Source: Pseudomonas marginalis (GTDB taxonomy: Bacteria; Pseudomonadota; Gammaproteobacteria; Pseudomonadales; Pseudomonadaceae). From it: DNA of 64,000 nt. The translations under genes were made by a program, and so were the position numbers. Under the pieces are notes generated by a model, which saw nothing but the letters and a program-made list of their open reading frames with translations, ran no database searches and was not told the DNA's origin. The stretch is from positions 4,880,001-4,944,000 of the forward strand of contig NZ_JALJWV010000001.1 in the NCBI RefSeq assembly GCF_024169655.1, in the 5' to 3' direction. Of the stretch, positions 8,275 to 19,275 are shown piece after piece; the first letter of the stretch is position 1; every line of letters starts with the position of its first letter.

Positions 8275-8487
8275 ATGTCGATTGGAGCACTCGCAGCACT
8301 GCCTGTAGTCGGTGAAGTGGCCAAGGCCGCTGGAGACATCACCAAAGCGGTCGCACCGCTCGTTCAACCCTTCGCCGATGTGCTGGCCAAAGCCCTGGGG
8401 GACACCCTGGAATCTCAAAACAAACCCGTGGACTTTTCGAGCGCACAGGAGACTGCTAAACGCAAAGTGAACCTCGCAAGCGCCTAG
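8275..8487 (+). CDS. Small protein behind an hrp box, function unknown
   Basis: This is a 70-residue protein, rich in Ala, Val and Leu and probably helical (MSIGALAALPVVGEVAKAAG at the start). There is no cysteine, no clear signal peptide and no recognised domain. The C-terminal SSAQETAKRKVN faintly recalls the AQETMKKQ segment of P. syringae HrpA pilin, but the protein is shorter and the rest does not match. The ATG at 8275 was chosen because the protein-like composition begins there and it follows the hrp-box spacing; the ribosome-binding site (AGAGA) is weak. The promoter suggests co-expression with a type III secretion system elsewhere in the genome (inference). Confidence 0.6.
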   Translation: MSIGALAALPVVGEVAKAAGDITKAVAPLVQPFADVLAKALGDTLESQNKPVDFSSAQETAKRKVNLASA

Positions 8488-8674
8488 TCATGGCACCACT
8501 GAACCGAGCAGGCGGACACAAATCCGCCTCGTCTCGCCTTGCTCCCGCGCCCATGTAACCCTTCCTCCCATATTCAAACCCGTGTTTGCCCTAATGTTCC
8601 TTTGACTGCCATCACCAGATTGCCAATACTCATGGCATATTGAAGGCCACCCGCATGAGACAAGGAATGCCCCT

Positions 8675-10726
8675 TTGAAGCTGGAACTCAAAAACAGCTT
8701 GTCGGTGAAGTTGCTACGGGTTGTGCTGCTGTCGGCATTGATCGTGGGCGTGGCGCTGAGCGTGGCGCAGATCGTTTTCGATGCCTACAAGACGCGCCAG
8801 GCCGTGGCCGATGATGCCCAGCGCATCCTCGACATGTTCCGCGACCCCTCGACCCAGGCCGTCTACAGCCTGGACCGCGAGATGGGCATGCAAGTGATCG
8901 AAGGTCTGTTTCAGGACAGCGCAGTGCGCATGGCCTCCATCGGCCATCCCAACGAAACCATGCTCGCGGAAAGAAGCCGCGCCTTGCAACAATCCTCCAG
9001 CCGCTGGTTGACCGACCTGATTCTCGGCCAGGAACGCACGTTCACCACCGCCCTGGTCGGCAAAGGCCCCTATAGCGAATATTACGGCGACCTGAGCATC
9101 ACCCTTGATACGGCCACCTACGGCAAGAGTTTTATTGTCAGCTCGGTGATCATCTTTATTTCCGGCGTGCTGCGCGCGTTGGCCATGGGCCTGGTGCTGT
9201 ACCTGGTGTATCACTGGCTGCTGACCAAGCCGCTGTCGCGGATTATCGAGCACCTGACGTCGATCAACCCCGACCGCCCCAGCGAACACAAGATCCCCCA
9301 GATCAAGGGCCACGAGCGCAATGAACTGGGGCTGTGGATCAATACGGCCAACCAGTTGCTCGAGTCCATCGAACGCAACACCCACCTGCGCCACGAGGCG
9401 GAATCCAGCCTGCTGCGCATGGCCCAGTACGATTTTCTCACCGGCCTGCCGAACCGCCAGAAACTGCAGGAGCAACTGGACAAGATCCTGATCGACGCCG
9501 GCCGCCGGCAACGTCGCGTGGCGGTGTTGTGCGTGGGCCTGGATGACTTCAAAAGCGTCAACGAGCAGTTCACCTACCAGGCCGGTGACAAACTGCTGCT
9601 GGCCCTGGCCGATCGTCTGCGCGCCCACAGCGGCCGCCTCGGCGCCCTCGCCCGCCTCGGCGGCGACCAGTTCGCCCTGGTGCAGGCCGACATCGACCAA
9701 CCCTACGAAGCCGCCGAGCTGGCGCAAAGCATCCTCGATGATCTGGAAGCGGAGTTTGCCCTCGACAGTGAGCAGATCCGCCTGCGCGCCACCATCGGCA
9801 TTACCTTGTTCCCGGAAGATGGCGACAGCACCGAAAAACTGCTGCAAAAAGCCGAACAGACCATGACGCTGGCCAAGAGCCGCTCGCGCAACCGTTACCA
9901 GTTCTATATCGCCAGCGTCGACAGCGAAATGCGCCGACGCCGCGAACTGGAAAAAGACCTGCGCGACGCCTTGAGCCGCAACCAGTTTTACCTGGTGTAC
10001 CAGCCGCAGATCAGCTACCGCGACCACCGTGTGGTCGGCGTCGAGGCGCTGATCCGTTGGCAGCACCCGGAACACGGCCTGGTACCGCCAGACTTGTTTA
10101 TCCCCCTGGCGGAGCAGAACGGCACCATCATTGCGATTGGTGAATGGGTGCTCGACCAGGCCTGCCGCCAATTGCGCGAATGGCATGACCAGGGCTTCAC
10201 CGACTTGCGCATGGCCGTCAACCTGTCCACCGTGCAACTGCACCACACCGAATTGCCGCGGGTGGTGAATAACCTGATGCAGATCTATCGCTTGCCGCCG
10301 CGCAGCCTGGAACTGGAAGTGACCGAGACCGGCCTGATGGAAGACATCAGCACCGCCGCCCAGCACCTGCTGAGCCTGCGCCGCTCCGGGGCACTGATCG
10401 CCATCGATGACTTCGGCACCGGCTATTCATCGCTGAGCTATCTGAAAAGCCTGCCGCTGGACAAGATCAAGATCGACAAGAGCTTCGTACAAGATCTGCT
10501 CGACGATGACGACGACGCCACCATCGTGCGCGCGATTATCCAATTGGGTAAAAGCCTGGGCATGCAGGTGATCGCCGAAGGCGTGGAAACCGCGGAACAG
10601 GAGGCTTACATCATCTCCGAAGGCTGCCATGAAGGTCAGGGCTACCACTACAGCAAACCGTTGCCGGCACGGGAGTTGGCGGCGTATTTGAAGCAGGCCG
10701 AGCGCAATAACGCGGCGATTATCTGA
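8675..10726 (+). CDS. Membrane sensor with degenerate GGDEF and intact-looking EAL domain
   Basis: This is a 683-residue c-di-GMP protein. A first membrane helix lies near residues 12-34, a periplasmic sensor region at 35-150, a second helix near 155-185 and a HAMP-like linker before the GGDEF domain (about 250-410). The active site reads GGDQF (residues 329-333), so cyclase activity is doubtful. The EAL domain (about 430-675) keeps E457-A-L in GVEALIRW and DDFGTGYSSLSYL, typical of active phosphodiesterases. It should therefore break down, or sense, c-di-GMP. The start is a TTG at 8675, preceded at 8 bases by AAGGA; no ATG upstream fits better. It stands alone. Confidence 0.9.
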   Translation: MKLELKNSLSVKLLRVVLLSALIVGVALSVAQIVFDAYKTRQAVADDAQRILDMFRDPSTQAVYSLDREMGMQVIEGLFQDSAVRMASIGHPNETMLAERSRALQQSSSRWLTDLILGQERTFTTALVGKGPYSEYYGDLSITLDTATYGKSFIVSSVIIFISGVLRALAMGLVLYLVYHWLLTKPLSRIIEHLTSINPDRPSEHKIPQIKGHERNELGLWINTANQLLESIERNTHLRHEAESSLLRMAQYDFLTGLPNRQKLQEQLDKILIDAGRRQRRVAVLCVGLDDFKSVNEQFTYQAGDKLLLALADRLRAHSGRLGALARLGGDQFALVQADIDQPYEAAELAQSILDDLEAEFALDSEQIRLRATIGITLFPEDGDSTEKLLQKAEQTMTLAKSRSRNRYQFYIASVDSEMRRRRELEKDLRDALSRNQFYLVYQPQISYRDHRVVGVEALIRWQHPEHGLVPPDLFIPLAEQNGTIIAIGEWVLDQACRQLREWHDQGFTDLRMAVNLSTVQLHHTELPRVVNNLMQIYRLPPRSLELEVTETGLMEDISTAAQHLLSLRRSGALIAIDDFGTGYSSLSYLKSLPLDKIKIDKSFVQDLLDDDDDATIVRAIIQLGKSLGMQVIAEGVETAEQEAYIISEGCHEGQGYHYSKPLPARELAAYLKQAERNNAAII

Positions 10727-10853
10727 AACGATAAAACGAGACTTCATATTTACCGCGCATTACCCCTTTACACAGAATGCAAATCCTTCGCATTATGTTG
10801 CAGTTTTGCGCGCGCCCACGCGCCCCATCAACAACCGAAGCAGGATGTTCACC

Positions 10854-12197
<1,344 letters not shown>

Positions 12198-12226
12198 TCA
12201 CGGCCGAGATCCTAAGCGTCATCCAG

Positions 12227-12255
12227 AATGCCCCGACCTGCTCGGGGCATTTTTA
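12227..12255 (+). terminator. Terminator between imelysin gene and toxin-like gene
   Basis: AATGCCCCGA (12227-12236), loop CCTGC, TCGGGGCATT (12242-12251), then T's. It ends the imelysin transcript and, lying just past the stop of the convergent large gene, could work in both directions. Confidence 0.88.
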
Positions 12256-12273
12256 CATCGGCAGTCGAAGGCA

Positions 12274-15200
12274 TCACACCCGAATGATAAAAATCTGCGG
12301 CGACGCGGCGGGCGTCGTCAATTGAATGCCGCCCATCAACGGCACAAGGTTATGACTGGCCTCAGCCTGCGTGACCAGTCTGCGCGTCGGCTCATCCATC
12401 AAGCTCTGGTAGGGCGTAACCTGGGCGTCTGCGGCGATTCGATCCCCCACCACACGGCGCAATCGCAGCCAGTACAGCCTGACATCTCCAGGGCGCCTGA
12501 ACAGCAACTCTCCGGGAAAGTCATAACCGCTCAGGACACCGTAGCGACAGCGGGTTACCACCTCACTCATCAAGGTTCTCAAGCGGCCGCCGGCGCCAGG
12601 CGGGAGCGCATTGAACAGCGACACCACGACGGGCTCCTGACGAAAGTCCAGACGGCGATAATGCCCCGGCGCATTCGGTAGCTGCCAACTGCCGTCGCTG
12701 AGTGTGCGGGTGGGTGGAAGTAACGAAAACGGATCGGCCAGTCCTGCGTATGTCATGGTCCGCCAAAACTGCCAGTCGTGCAGGGTGCGTATCAGCGAAT
12801 GCTGGCCCACTTGGGTCAGGCCTCTCGGGTTGGCCCGATTGAACAGGGCCTGGGCGAGCTCCGCCTGACTGCGGGTGGTCAGCAGCGCGTAGGCCTCGCG
12901 CACATACATCGAGAGCGGTTTTTTCAAGGCAACCTCACTGGCGATCACCCACAGCCCGTCCCCGGTGGCGAACTTCACCTGTCGGGGCTGATTGTAGATG
13001 CCCGAACGCAGCAGGTTTTCCAGGTCCATGAAGTACGTGGCCGGTCGTGCAGGGTCGCGAATGAATACGTCATTGGGAGCCGCTGTATCCCGGGGCAAAA
13101 TCGCGAAATAGCGCTGGTCCATCTTGATGTACTCTTGCCCCAGCCACTGCGGATCGCCTGCAATCCGCCGATAGATGCCGCGTGTCGCATCCACCACCTC
13201 AAGCTCGGCCTCGTCGAGGGTTCTGCCCCATTCAATGAATCGTTCGTTTGCAGGCCGCACGACGGGCGCCTCGGGGGCCGGGGTGCGGGGCGGCGCCAGT
13301 GGCGGTTCGACGGGCGCTGGCGGCCGGGTGATCACTGCGGGCACGTCCGGCAGATCGATGCCGTCCAGACGCAACTGAAACCGCAGGAGCGGCACGTTCA
13401 GATAGGGCTCAAAGGCCGCCGTGGAGAGCCTCAACCGCATGTTTTCGACCAGCGCCAGCCGGTATTCGATTTCGCGCCCCGCCGGGAAGTTGAACGACTC
13501 AAACACCCGCCTGGCCTGCACGTCATCCAGGCGCGGGTAGAGGTCCCTGAGGACGCGCTCCGGCGAGTTGCCCCCCTTGAGTCCGCCGACCGGATGAGAA
13601 CCTATTTCCCACTGCCCCGCCGCACTTTGCCGGATCGGCGCGTAGTGGTATTGCGTCAGCTTGCGTGCGTCCCTGAGCCGCCAGGCGGCTTTGTCGCCGT
13701 CATCGAGGAGCGAATACCAACGCCCGCCGTCATTGAGGAAGTAGTGCTCGGCGCCCGCCGCGTTCGAGGCCGAGTGATACACGCCCTTGCCTTCCCATCC
13801 GGCCAACGGCAGCACGCCGTCGGGCTTTTTCCCCAGCGCCATCTCCGCCGGCAACGCCCTTGGCCTGGCGCCCGCCACGGGCGCACCGGCCCCGACCGCG
13901 CCGTCCACCAGCGCCCCGACCAGCTCGCCCAGCGACCGCACGAAATACTGCGCAGCGCCGGCACGGTCGCCAAGGTCCAACGCCTCGACGGCGTTGAACA
14001 CCGAAAACAGGCTGCGCGCCAGGCCGATCGGCAACATGATCCTGACCGGCAGCACCATGGACAGAACGTCGAAGACCAGAGTCGCCACGCTCAGGCCGGT
14101 TTCGACGTTGACTTGCTGGGTACTCCTCGATTGCGCGGCGGCGTCGTTGATCACGAAGTTCGCTTCAACCTCGTAGGCCTCCTCGAAAAGGTCGTCGGCA
14201 ATCCGGCTCATGCTCACCATCGACACGTCGCCGCGCCCCCTGAGCACGGCGCGGACCTGGGCTTCGAAGGCCCGCTCCACGCGCCCCAGCAGGTAGGCGC
14301 GCCAACTGCTGTTCATGACGAAGTCGGTCATCAGGCGGTCTTTGGCGTACTCGTGGAACACGCGACCGTCGGGCGCCTGGGGGGTGTACACCACGATCGA
14401 GCCGACCCCGGCGGAGGCCGAGGCGAACAGCAGTACCCCACGCACGCGCTGACCGCGCAGTTTCAAGTGCTGCACCAGAATCCGGTGGCCTTCGACACGC
14501 GCGCGCCGATCACTGTCGACGGGGGCGTCAAGCACCGCCTGCACCCAATTGAAGCCTCGGTTCAGACGGTCCGGGAGAAAGTCGCCGTTGATCTTGGCCT
14601 CGATGGCGTCGAGTCGCAGTTGCAGACGCATGACCTGAGCGTAGGTCTGCTTCAGTGCGAGCGCGCCGGGCGAGGTGATGAGGCGGTCTTTCAGAAAGGT
14701 GTCGTAGCTTTGTCCGACATTGACCGCGCGCACCAGGTCCTTGACCTGTTGCAGGGTCAGCCCGTCATAGGCCGGGGCCGGCGTCAGATCTTCCGGCAGC
14801 AAGGCTTCATCAGGCTGTTTGCGCGTGTTTTCACTCAGCCTGGAAAAGTGCGTGAAGTTAAAATCCAGCCCGCCGACATTCTCCAGCGCCAGTTCGCTCA
14901 GCGTGCGGCTTCGATGCCGGAACAACGGCGTGCCGGGCTCGCGCGGCGCCGGAGCAGGCGCGCCCGGAACCACGACAGTCGCAGGAACGAACGGCTCTTT
15001 GGTATGCACGCGGACCGTGTCGGGGTCGATGTCCAGTGCATAGTCAGCCTTGAGGCGGATGCGCAGCTGTTCGTTGGCGTATGCCAGCAGCGCCGGTTTA
15101 TCGCTGAATTGCGCCAACGACGGCAACCCCTCGGCGTCCGGCAGGCTCGCCAGCAGGTCGCAGTAGTCCGTCATCGCGACCCGCCACGCGTCTTTATCGG

Positions 15201-16488
15201 CAAGGGAGGCATCATGCAGAAAGGTCCTGATCTGCGCCTGCCCGCGCTTGATCTCGCGCCCCCATAACACCCCGCTGGCACTGAAGAGCCGACCGGGGTC
15301 CGTCACCCGGTCCAGCACCTGCGGCAACTCGGCCATCTCGATGGGGTCGACCGGTGACGAGTAGTGGGAAAGGGTTGAGGTGAAGTTGTCGAGCATCAAC
15401 CGGCATTGCGCCTCGACGCTAGCCTCGAACGGCGAACCGAGCTGTTCATGGTAGACCACCTGCCCCGTGGCCTTGAGCTGACGATGCAGGGCCAAGCCTT
15501 GCGCCTGGTCGGCCACGGCCAGGCCATCGAGCACCGCGGCGAATTCGACGGGGTGGTTCAAACGCCGGTGCAACTCCTGATCCAGGCTGGCCAGGGAGTC
15601 AAACGCTTCAAGGCCGGAGTCCGGCAGAAACAGCAATACCGTGCCGACGTTCATGCTCGGGTCCACGGGCCGCACCCGGGCCGGCGTGATCTCCTCCTGC
15701 GCCCTCACCACGGCTTGTTCCGGGTCTCTGGCGGTCAGCACAAAGGCGCCGCGCAAGGTCAGATCCGCCGCGCCGGTCGCGCCCTTGAGGGCTACCTCGT
15801 AGACACATGGCCGGTCGGCGCGCAGTGCTTGTCGTGCCTGGGCTTGCGGGTGACGCAGCACCAGGGCGAACAGGTCCTGGTCGGCGGGGCTGAGCAGGCG
15901 ATCGGCAGCGAGTAGCGCCACTTCGGCTTTCAGCAGTTCGATACGGGTGTACACCAACCATTGTTTCTGCGTGCGCGCATCCGTCAGGCTGCGCGCACGC
16001 GTCCAGAAGGCTTGCACAAAAGCGCTGTAATAAGCGGTCAGCCCAGCGGCCAGGCGGTCGAGGAATTTATCCAGCCCGGCCGGGGTGATACCGCTCAAGG
16101 GCAGCAACGCTTCGCCAGTCGCCGGCAGCCGCAGCAGAGTCGCCATGCGCTTCGCATAACTCGCAGGCTGGCCAGCGACGATACGTTGCACCACCGCCTC
16201 GAACAACGTGGGCAGCAACTCGGTCTCGGTGGACGGTAGCGCTGCCGAGGTCGCTGGCGGGATGGTCGTCGCGGGCAGTCGGATGAAGGCCTGACGCACA
16301 TCGAGGCTGGGCGTCACGGTCGGGAATGCTTGCTCGAACTCATGCTGCACGAACGAATGGAACGTCGGTGGTGACTGAAACTGCTCGGCGATCTGGCGAT
16401 CGAGCGCCATTAACTGTTCGCGCAACGCGACCTGTTGCGGTGCGTCCTTGACACTTGGCGGTGCAGATAACAATGAATCAGACGGCAT
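12274..16488 (-). CDS. Large toxin-like protein (DUF6543 / dermonecrotic-toxin N-terminal type)
   Basis: This is a 1404-residue protein. The first 500 residues resemble the large Pseudomonas proteins annotated with a dermonecrotic-toxin-like N-terminal domain (DUF6543), including a stretch like NVGTVLLFLPDSGLEAFDSL. Proline-rich linkers occur around residue 500 (APAPREPGTP) and again near residue 1060 (PPLAPPRTPAPEAP). In between, near residues 790-860, is a hydrophobic stretch (VATLVFDVLSMVLPVRIMLP) that could insert in a membrane. There is no signal peptide, so export would need a dedicated system. The ATG at 16488 is preceded by GAGAGG at 5 bases; the open frame runs 150 codons further upstream but without support. 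No immunity gene is evident. Function is inferred, not shown. Confidence 0.7.
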   Translation of the reverse strand: MPSDSLLSAPPSVKDAPQQVALREQLMALDRQIAEQFQSPPTFHSFVQHEFEQAFPTVTPSLDVRQAFIRLPATTIPPATSAALPSTETELLPTLFEAVVQRIVAGQPASYAKRMATLLRLPATGEALLPLSGITPAGLDKFLDRLAAGLTAYYSAFVQAFWTRARSLTDARTQKQWLVYTRIELLKAEVALLAADRLLSPADQDLFALVLRHPQAQARQALRADRPCVYEVALKGATGAADLTLRGAFVLTARDPEQAVVRAQEEITPARVRPVDPSMNVGTVLLFLPDSGLEAFDSLASLDQELHRRLNHPVEFAAVLDGLAVADQAQGLALHRQLKATGQVVYHEQLGSPFEASVEAQCRLMLDNFTSTLSHYSSPVDPIEMAELPQVLDRVTDPGRLFSASGVLWGREIKRGQAQIRTFLHDASLADKDAWRVAMTDYCDLLASLPDAEGLPSLAQFSDKPALLAYANEQLRIRLKADYALDIDPDTVRVHTKEPFVPATVVVPGAPAPAPREPGTPLFRHRSRTLSELALENVGGLDFNFTHFSRLSENTRKQPDEALLPEDLTPAPAYDGLTLQQVKDLVRAVNVGQSYDTFLKDRLITSPGALALKQTYAQVMRLQLRLDAIEAKINGDFLPDRLNRGFNWVQAVLDAPVDSDRRARVEGHRILVQHLKLRGQRVRGVLLFASASAGVGSIVVYTPQAPDGRVFHEYAKDRLMTDFVMNSSWRAYLLGRVERAFEAQVRAVLRGRGDVSMVSMSRIADDLFEEAYEVEANFVINDAAAQSRSTQQVNVETGLSVATLVFDVLSMVLPVRIMLPIGLARSLFSVFNAVEALDLGDRAGAAQYFVRSLGELVGALVDGAVGAGAPVAGARPRALPAEMALGKKPDGVLPLAGWEGKGVYHSASNAAGAEHYFLNDGGRWYSLLDDGDKAAWRLRDARKLTQYHYAPIRQSAAGQWEIGSHPVGGLKGGNSPERVLRDLYPRLDDVQARRVFESFNFPAGREIEYRLALVENMRLRLSTAAFEPYLNVPLLRFQLRLDGIDLPDVPAVITRPPAPVEPPLAPPRTPAPEAPVVRPANERFIEWGRTLDEAELEVVDATRGIYRRIAGDPQWLGQEYIKMDQRYFAILPRDTAAPNDVFIRDPARPATYFMDLENLLRSGIYNQPRQVKFATGDGLWVIASEVALKKPLSMYVREAYALLTTRSQAELAQALFNRANPRGLTQVGQHSLIRTLHDWQFWRTMTYAGLADPFSLLPPTRTLSDGSWQLPNAPGHYRRLDFRQEPVVVSLFNALPPGAGGRLRTLMSEVVTRCRYGVLSGYDFPGELLFRRPGDVRLYWLRLRRVVGDRIAADAQVTPYQSLMDEPTRRLVTQAEASHNLVPLMGGIQLTTPAASPQIFIIRV

Positions 16489-16645
16489 GGTGGCCTCTCG
16501 AATAGGAAACAGACCGGCCCATCGTGCCGTAGCGCCCCCTGAACCATGCGCTACATAGCTACGCGCCGCAGATCGGCGCCCAAGGTTTACATGCCCGGCA
16601 CCCCAGGTAGAATGGCGCCTTTCCCCTGTGACCCGAGCAGACTTC

Positions 16646-18100
16646 ATGGCGTTGCCGACCCTTCGCATCATTGGTTTCATCATCGGCATCTTCCTGATCA
16701 CCCTCGCGATCGCCATGGTCGTGCCCATGGCCATCCTGGTGCTCTTCGAACGCACCAGCGACCTGCCGTCGTTCCTGTGGGCCAGCCTGATGACCTTTAT
16801 CGCCGGCCTGGCCCTGGTGATTCCGGGTCGCCCGGAACATATCCACCTGCGCCCCCGGGACATGTACCTGCTGACGGTGAGCAGTTGGGTGGTGGTGTGC
16901 ATCTTCGCCGCGCTGCCGTTTTTCCTGACCCAGAACATCAGCTACACCGACTCGTTTTTTGAAAGCATGTCTGGCATCACCGCCACCGGTTCCACGGTGT
17001 TGAGCGGGCTGGACACCCTGTCGCCCGGCATTTTGATGTGGCGTTCGCTGCTGCACTGGCTCGGCGGTATCGGTTTTATCGGCATGGCGGTGGCGATCCT
17101 GCCGCTGCTGCGCATTGGTGGCATGCGCCTGTTCCAGACCGAGTCCTCGGACCGTTCGGAAAAGGTCATGCCGCGCTCGCACATGGTGGCGCGGCTGATC
17201 GTGGCGGCGTATGTGGGCATCACCATCCTCGGCAGCCTGGCGTTCTGGTGGGCCGGGATGGGCTTGTTCGATGCGATCAACCATGCGATGTCGGCGATTT
17301 CCACCGGTGGGTTTTCCACCTCCGATGAGTCCCTGGCGCACTGGAAACAACCGGCGGTGCATTGGGTGGCGGTGGTGGTGATGATCCTCGGCAGCCTGCC
17401 GTTCACCCTGTATGTCGCCACCTTGCGCGGCAACCGTCGGGCGTTGATCAAGGATCAGCAGGTGCAGGGTTTGCTCGCATTACTGCTGGTGACCTGGCTG
17501 GTACTCGGCACCTGGTATTGGTGGACCACCAACCTGCATTGGCTGGATGCGCTGCGCCATGTGGCGCTGAACGTGACGTCGGTGGTGACGACGACCGGTT
17601 TTGCACTTGGGGACTACAGCCTGTGGGGCAACTTCTCACTGATGCTGTTTTTCTACCTGGGCTTTATCGGCGGTTGCTCGGGTTCAACGGCCGGCGGGAT
17701 CAAGATCTTCCGCTTCCAGGTCGCCTATATCCTGCTCAAGGCCAACTTGAACCAACTGATTCACCCGCGCGCGGTGATCAAGCAGAAGTACAACGGCCAC
17801 CGCCTCGACGAAGAGATCGTGCGTTCGATCCTGACGTTCTCGTTTTTCTTCGCCATCACCATCAGCATGATCGCGCTGGCCTTGTCGCTGCTCGGCCTGG
17901 ACTGGATGACCGCGCTGACCGGCGCCGCCAGCACGGTGTCCGGTGTCGGCCCGGGCCTGGGCGAAACCATCGGCCCGGCCGGCAACTTCGCCAGCCTGCC
18001 GGATGCGGCCAAGTGGATTCTGTCGCTGGGCATGCTGCTGGGCCGGCTGGAAATCATTACAGTCTTTGTTCTGTGCATCCCGGCGTTCTGGCGTCACTGA
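16646..18100 (+). CDS. trkH: Potassium uptake protein TrkH
   Basis: This is a 484-residue inner-membrane K+ channel subunit of the Trk system, working with cytoplasmic TrkA. It has about ten membrane helices and the repeated pore loops of the TrkH/Ktr family: GITATGST, AISTGGFSTSD, TTTGFALGD and a final STVSGVGPGLGE, each carrying the selectivity-filter glycine. I chose the ATG at 16646 because TrkH proteins begin MALPTLRIIG. A GTG six codons earlier is in frame. Its 3' end overlaps the convergent AraC-type gene by 44 bases. Confidence 0.95.
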   Translation: MALPTLRIIGFIIGIFLITLAIAMVVPMAILVLFERTSDLPSFLWASLMTFIAGLALVIPGRPEHIHLRPRDMYLLTVSSWVVVCIFAALPFFLTQNISYTDSFFESMSGITATGSTVLSGLDTLSPGILMWRSLLHWLGGIGFIGMAVAILPLLRIGGMRLFQTESSDRSEKVMPRSHMVARLIVAAYVGITILGSLAFWWAGMGLFDAINHAMSAISTGGFSTSDESLAHWKQPAVHWVAVVVMILGSLPFTLYVATLRGNRRALIKDQQVQGLLALLLVTWLVLGTWYWWTTNLHWLDALRHVALNVTSVVTTTGFALGDYSLWGNFSLMLFFYLGFIGGCSGSTAGGIKIFRFQVAYILLKANLNQLIHPRAVIKQKYNGHRLDEEIVRSILTFSFFFAITISMIALALSLLGLDWMTALTGAASTVSGVGPGLGETIGPAGNFASLPDAAKWILSLGMLLGRLEIITVFVLCIPAFWRH

Positions 18101-19115
18101 CCGTCGACACCTCCAGCAACCGCGCGCGGTACTCGCCGGGCGTGGCATCGAACCAGCGGCGGAAGGCGCGGAAGAAGTTGCTCGGGTCGGCAAAGCCCAA
18201 CAGGTAGGCGATCTCCAGCAGGCTCATGCCCGGCTGCGCCAGGTATTGCTCGGCCAGTTCGCGACGGGTGTCGTCCAGCAGCGTCTGGAAACTGGTGCCC
18301 TCTTCCTGCAGACGCCGCTGCAAGGTGCGCTGAGACAGGTGCAGGGTCTGGGCCACCACTTCACGCTTGGGTTCGCCTTGGGGCAACAGGCGGCACAGCA
18401 CCTGCCGCGCCTTGTGGGTCACGCGGTTTTCGGAGAAGCGCGCCAGGTATTCACCGGCAAACCGATCGTGCAACAGCGCCATCGCCTCGTTGGCCGTGGG
18501 CAGCGGCGCATCCATATCGGCGCGCTCGAAAATCAGTGCGTCATACACCGCGTTGAATTCCAACGGCGCATGAAACGCATGTTTGTAGGGCGCGAGGTCG
18601 ACGGGTTGCTCACCTTGCAGCAGCACCTTACGCGGATGCAGGGTACGCCCGGTCAACCAACCACACAGCGCCAGCGCGCAGGCCAGCGAGGCTTCGGCGC
18701 TCTGCCGGGTGGGCGGCAGGTGATCGCCATGCACCGTCAGAATCAGCGCATAGCCTTCGGGTAATAGTCGGAAACTCAGGTCAGCGCTTTCGGCGATGAT
18801 CCGCTGGTAGCGCACCAGCCGCATAAAACCTTCCGCCAATGTGTTGCTGGACATCAGCGCATAACCGGCCACATGAAACGATGCCGGGCGCACCACTTTG
18901 CCCATGTTCAGGCCAATCGCGGGGTTGCCCGACAGTTCCACGGCGCGTTGCCAGAGCCGAGTCATGGAGTCTTGCGGAAAACGGGCATCGGGATCGTCGA
19001 GGGCGGCATAGTCCAGACCCAGTTGTTTGAACAACACCTGGCAATCCAGACCGTCCATTTCCAGTGACTTGACTATCCCCATCACCCAGCTTGCAGAAGT
19101 TGTTCGTTCGCTCAT
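18057..19115 (-). CDS. AraC-family transcriptional regulator (Arabinose_bd domain type)
   Basis: This is a 352-residue regulator. The N-terminal 1-200 resembles the ligand-binding domain of OruR/ArgR-like AraC proteins (PASFHVAGYALMSS region). The C-terminal double helix-turn-helix includes LHLSQRTLQRRLQEEG and IAYLLGFADPSNFFRAFRRW, the AraC signature. The last residues are encoded inside the 3' end of trkH on the other strand. Target genes are unknown; the rightward neighbour at 19276 is divergent and a candidate. Confidence 0.88.
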   Translation of the reverse strand: MSERTTSASWVMGIVKSLEMDGLDCQVLFKQLGLDYAALDDPDARFPQDSMTRLWQRAVELSGNPAIGLNMGKVVRPASFHVAGYALMSSNTLAEGFMRLVRYQRIIAESADLSFRLLPEGYALILTVHGDHLPPTRQSAEASLACALALCGWLTGRTLHPRKVLLQGEQPVDLAPYKHAFHAPLEFNAVYDALIFERADMDAPLPTANEAMALLHDRFAGEYLARFSENRVTHKARQVLCRLLPQGEPKREVVAQTLHLSQRTLQRRLQEEGTSFQTLLDDTRRELAEQYLAQPGMSLLEIAYLLGFADPSNFFRAFRRWFDATPGEYRARLLEVSTVSDARTPGCTEQRL

Positions 19116-19275
19116 GGCGTCTTCTTAATAAAGCAGGCTGAAACAGCAGCCAGAAAGCCAAGGATACTAAAGTGGCATCTAATGTCACTGGCTGTTACCA
19201 CTGATCACTCTAGACTCAAATAAGCTCCCCGCCGAACAACTGTTCGACGGCATAACAATCAAAGGGCCAGCTGCC

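Noticed and set aside
12778..15267. 829-codon open frame antisense to the toxin-like gene
   Set aside because: Arg/His/Gln-rich shadow with no motif; the minus-strand protein has a coherent family pattern.
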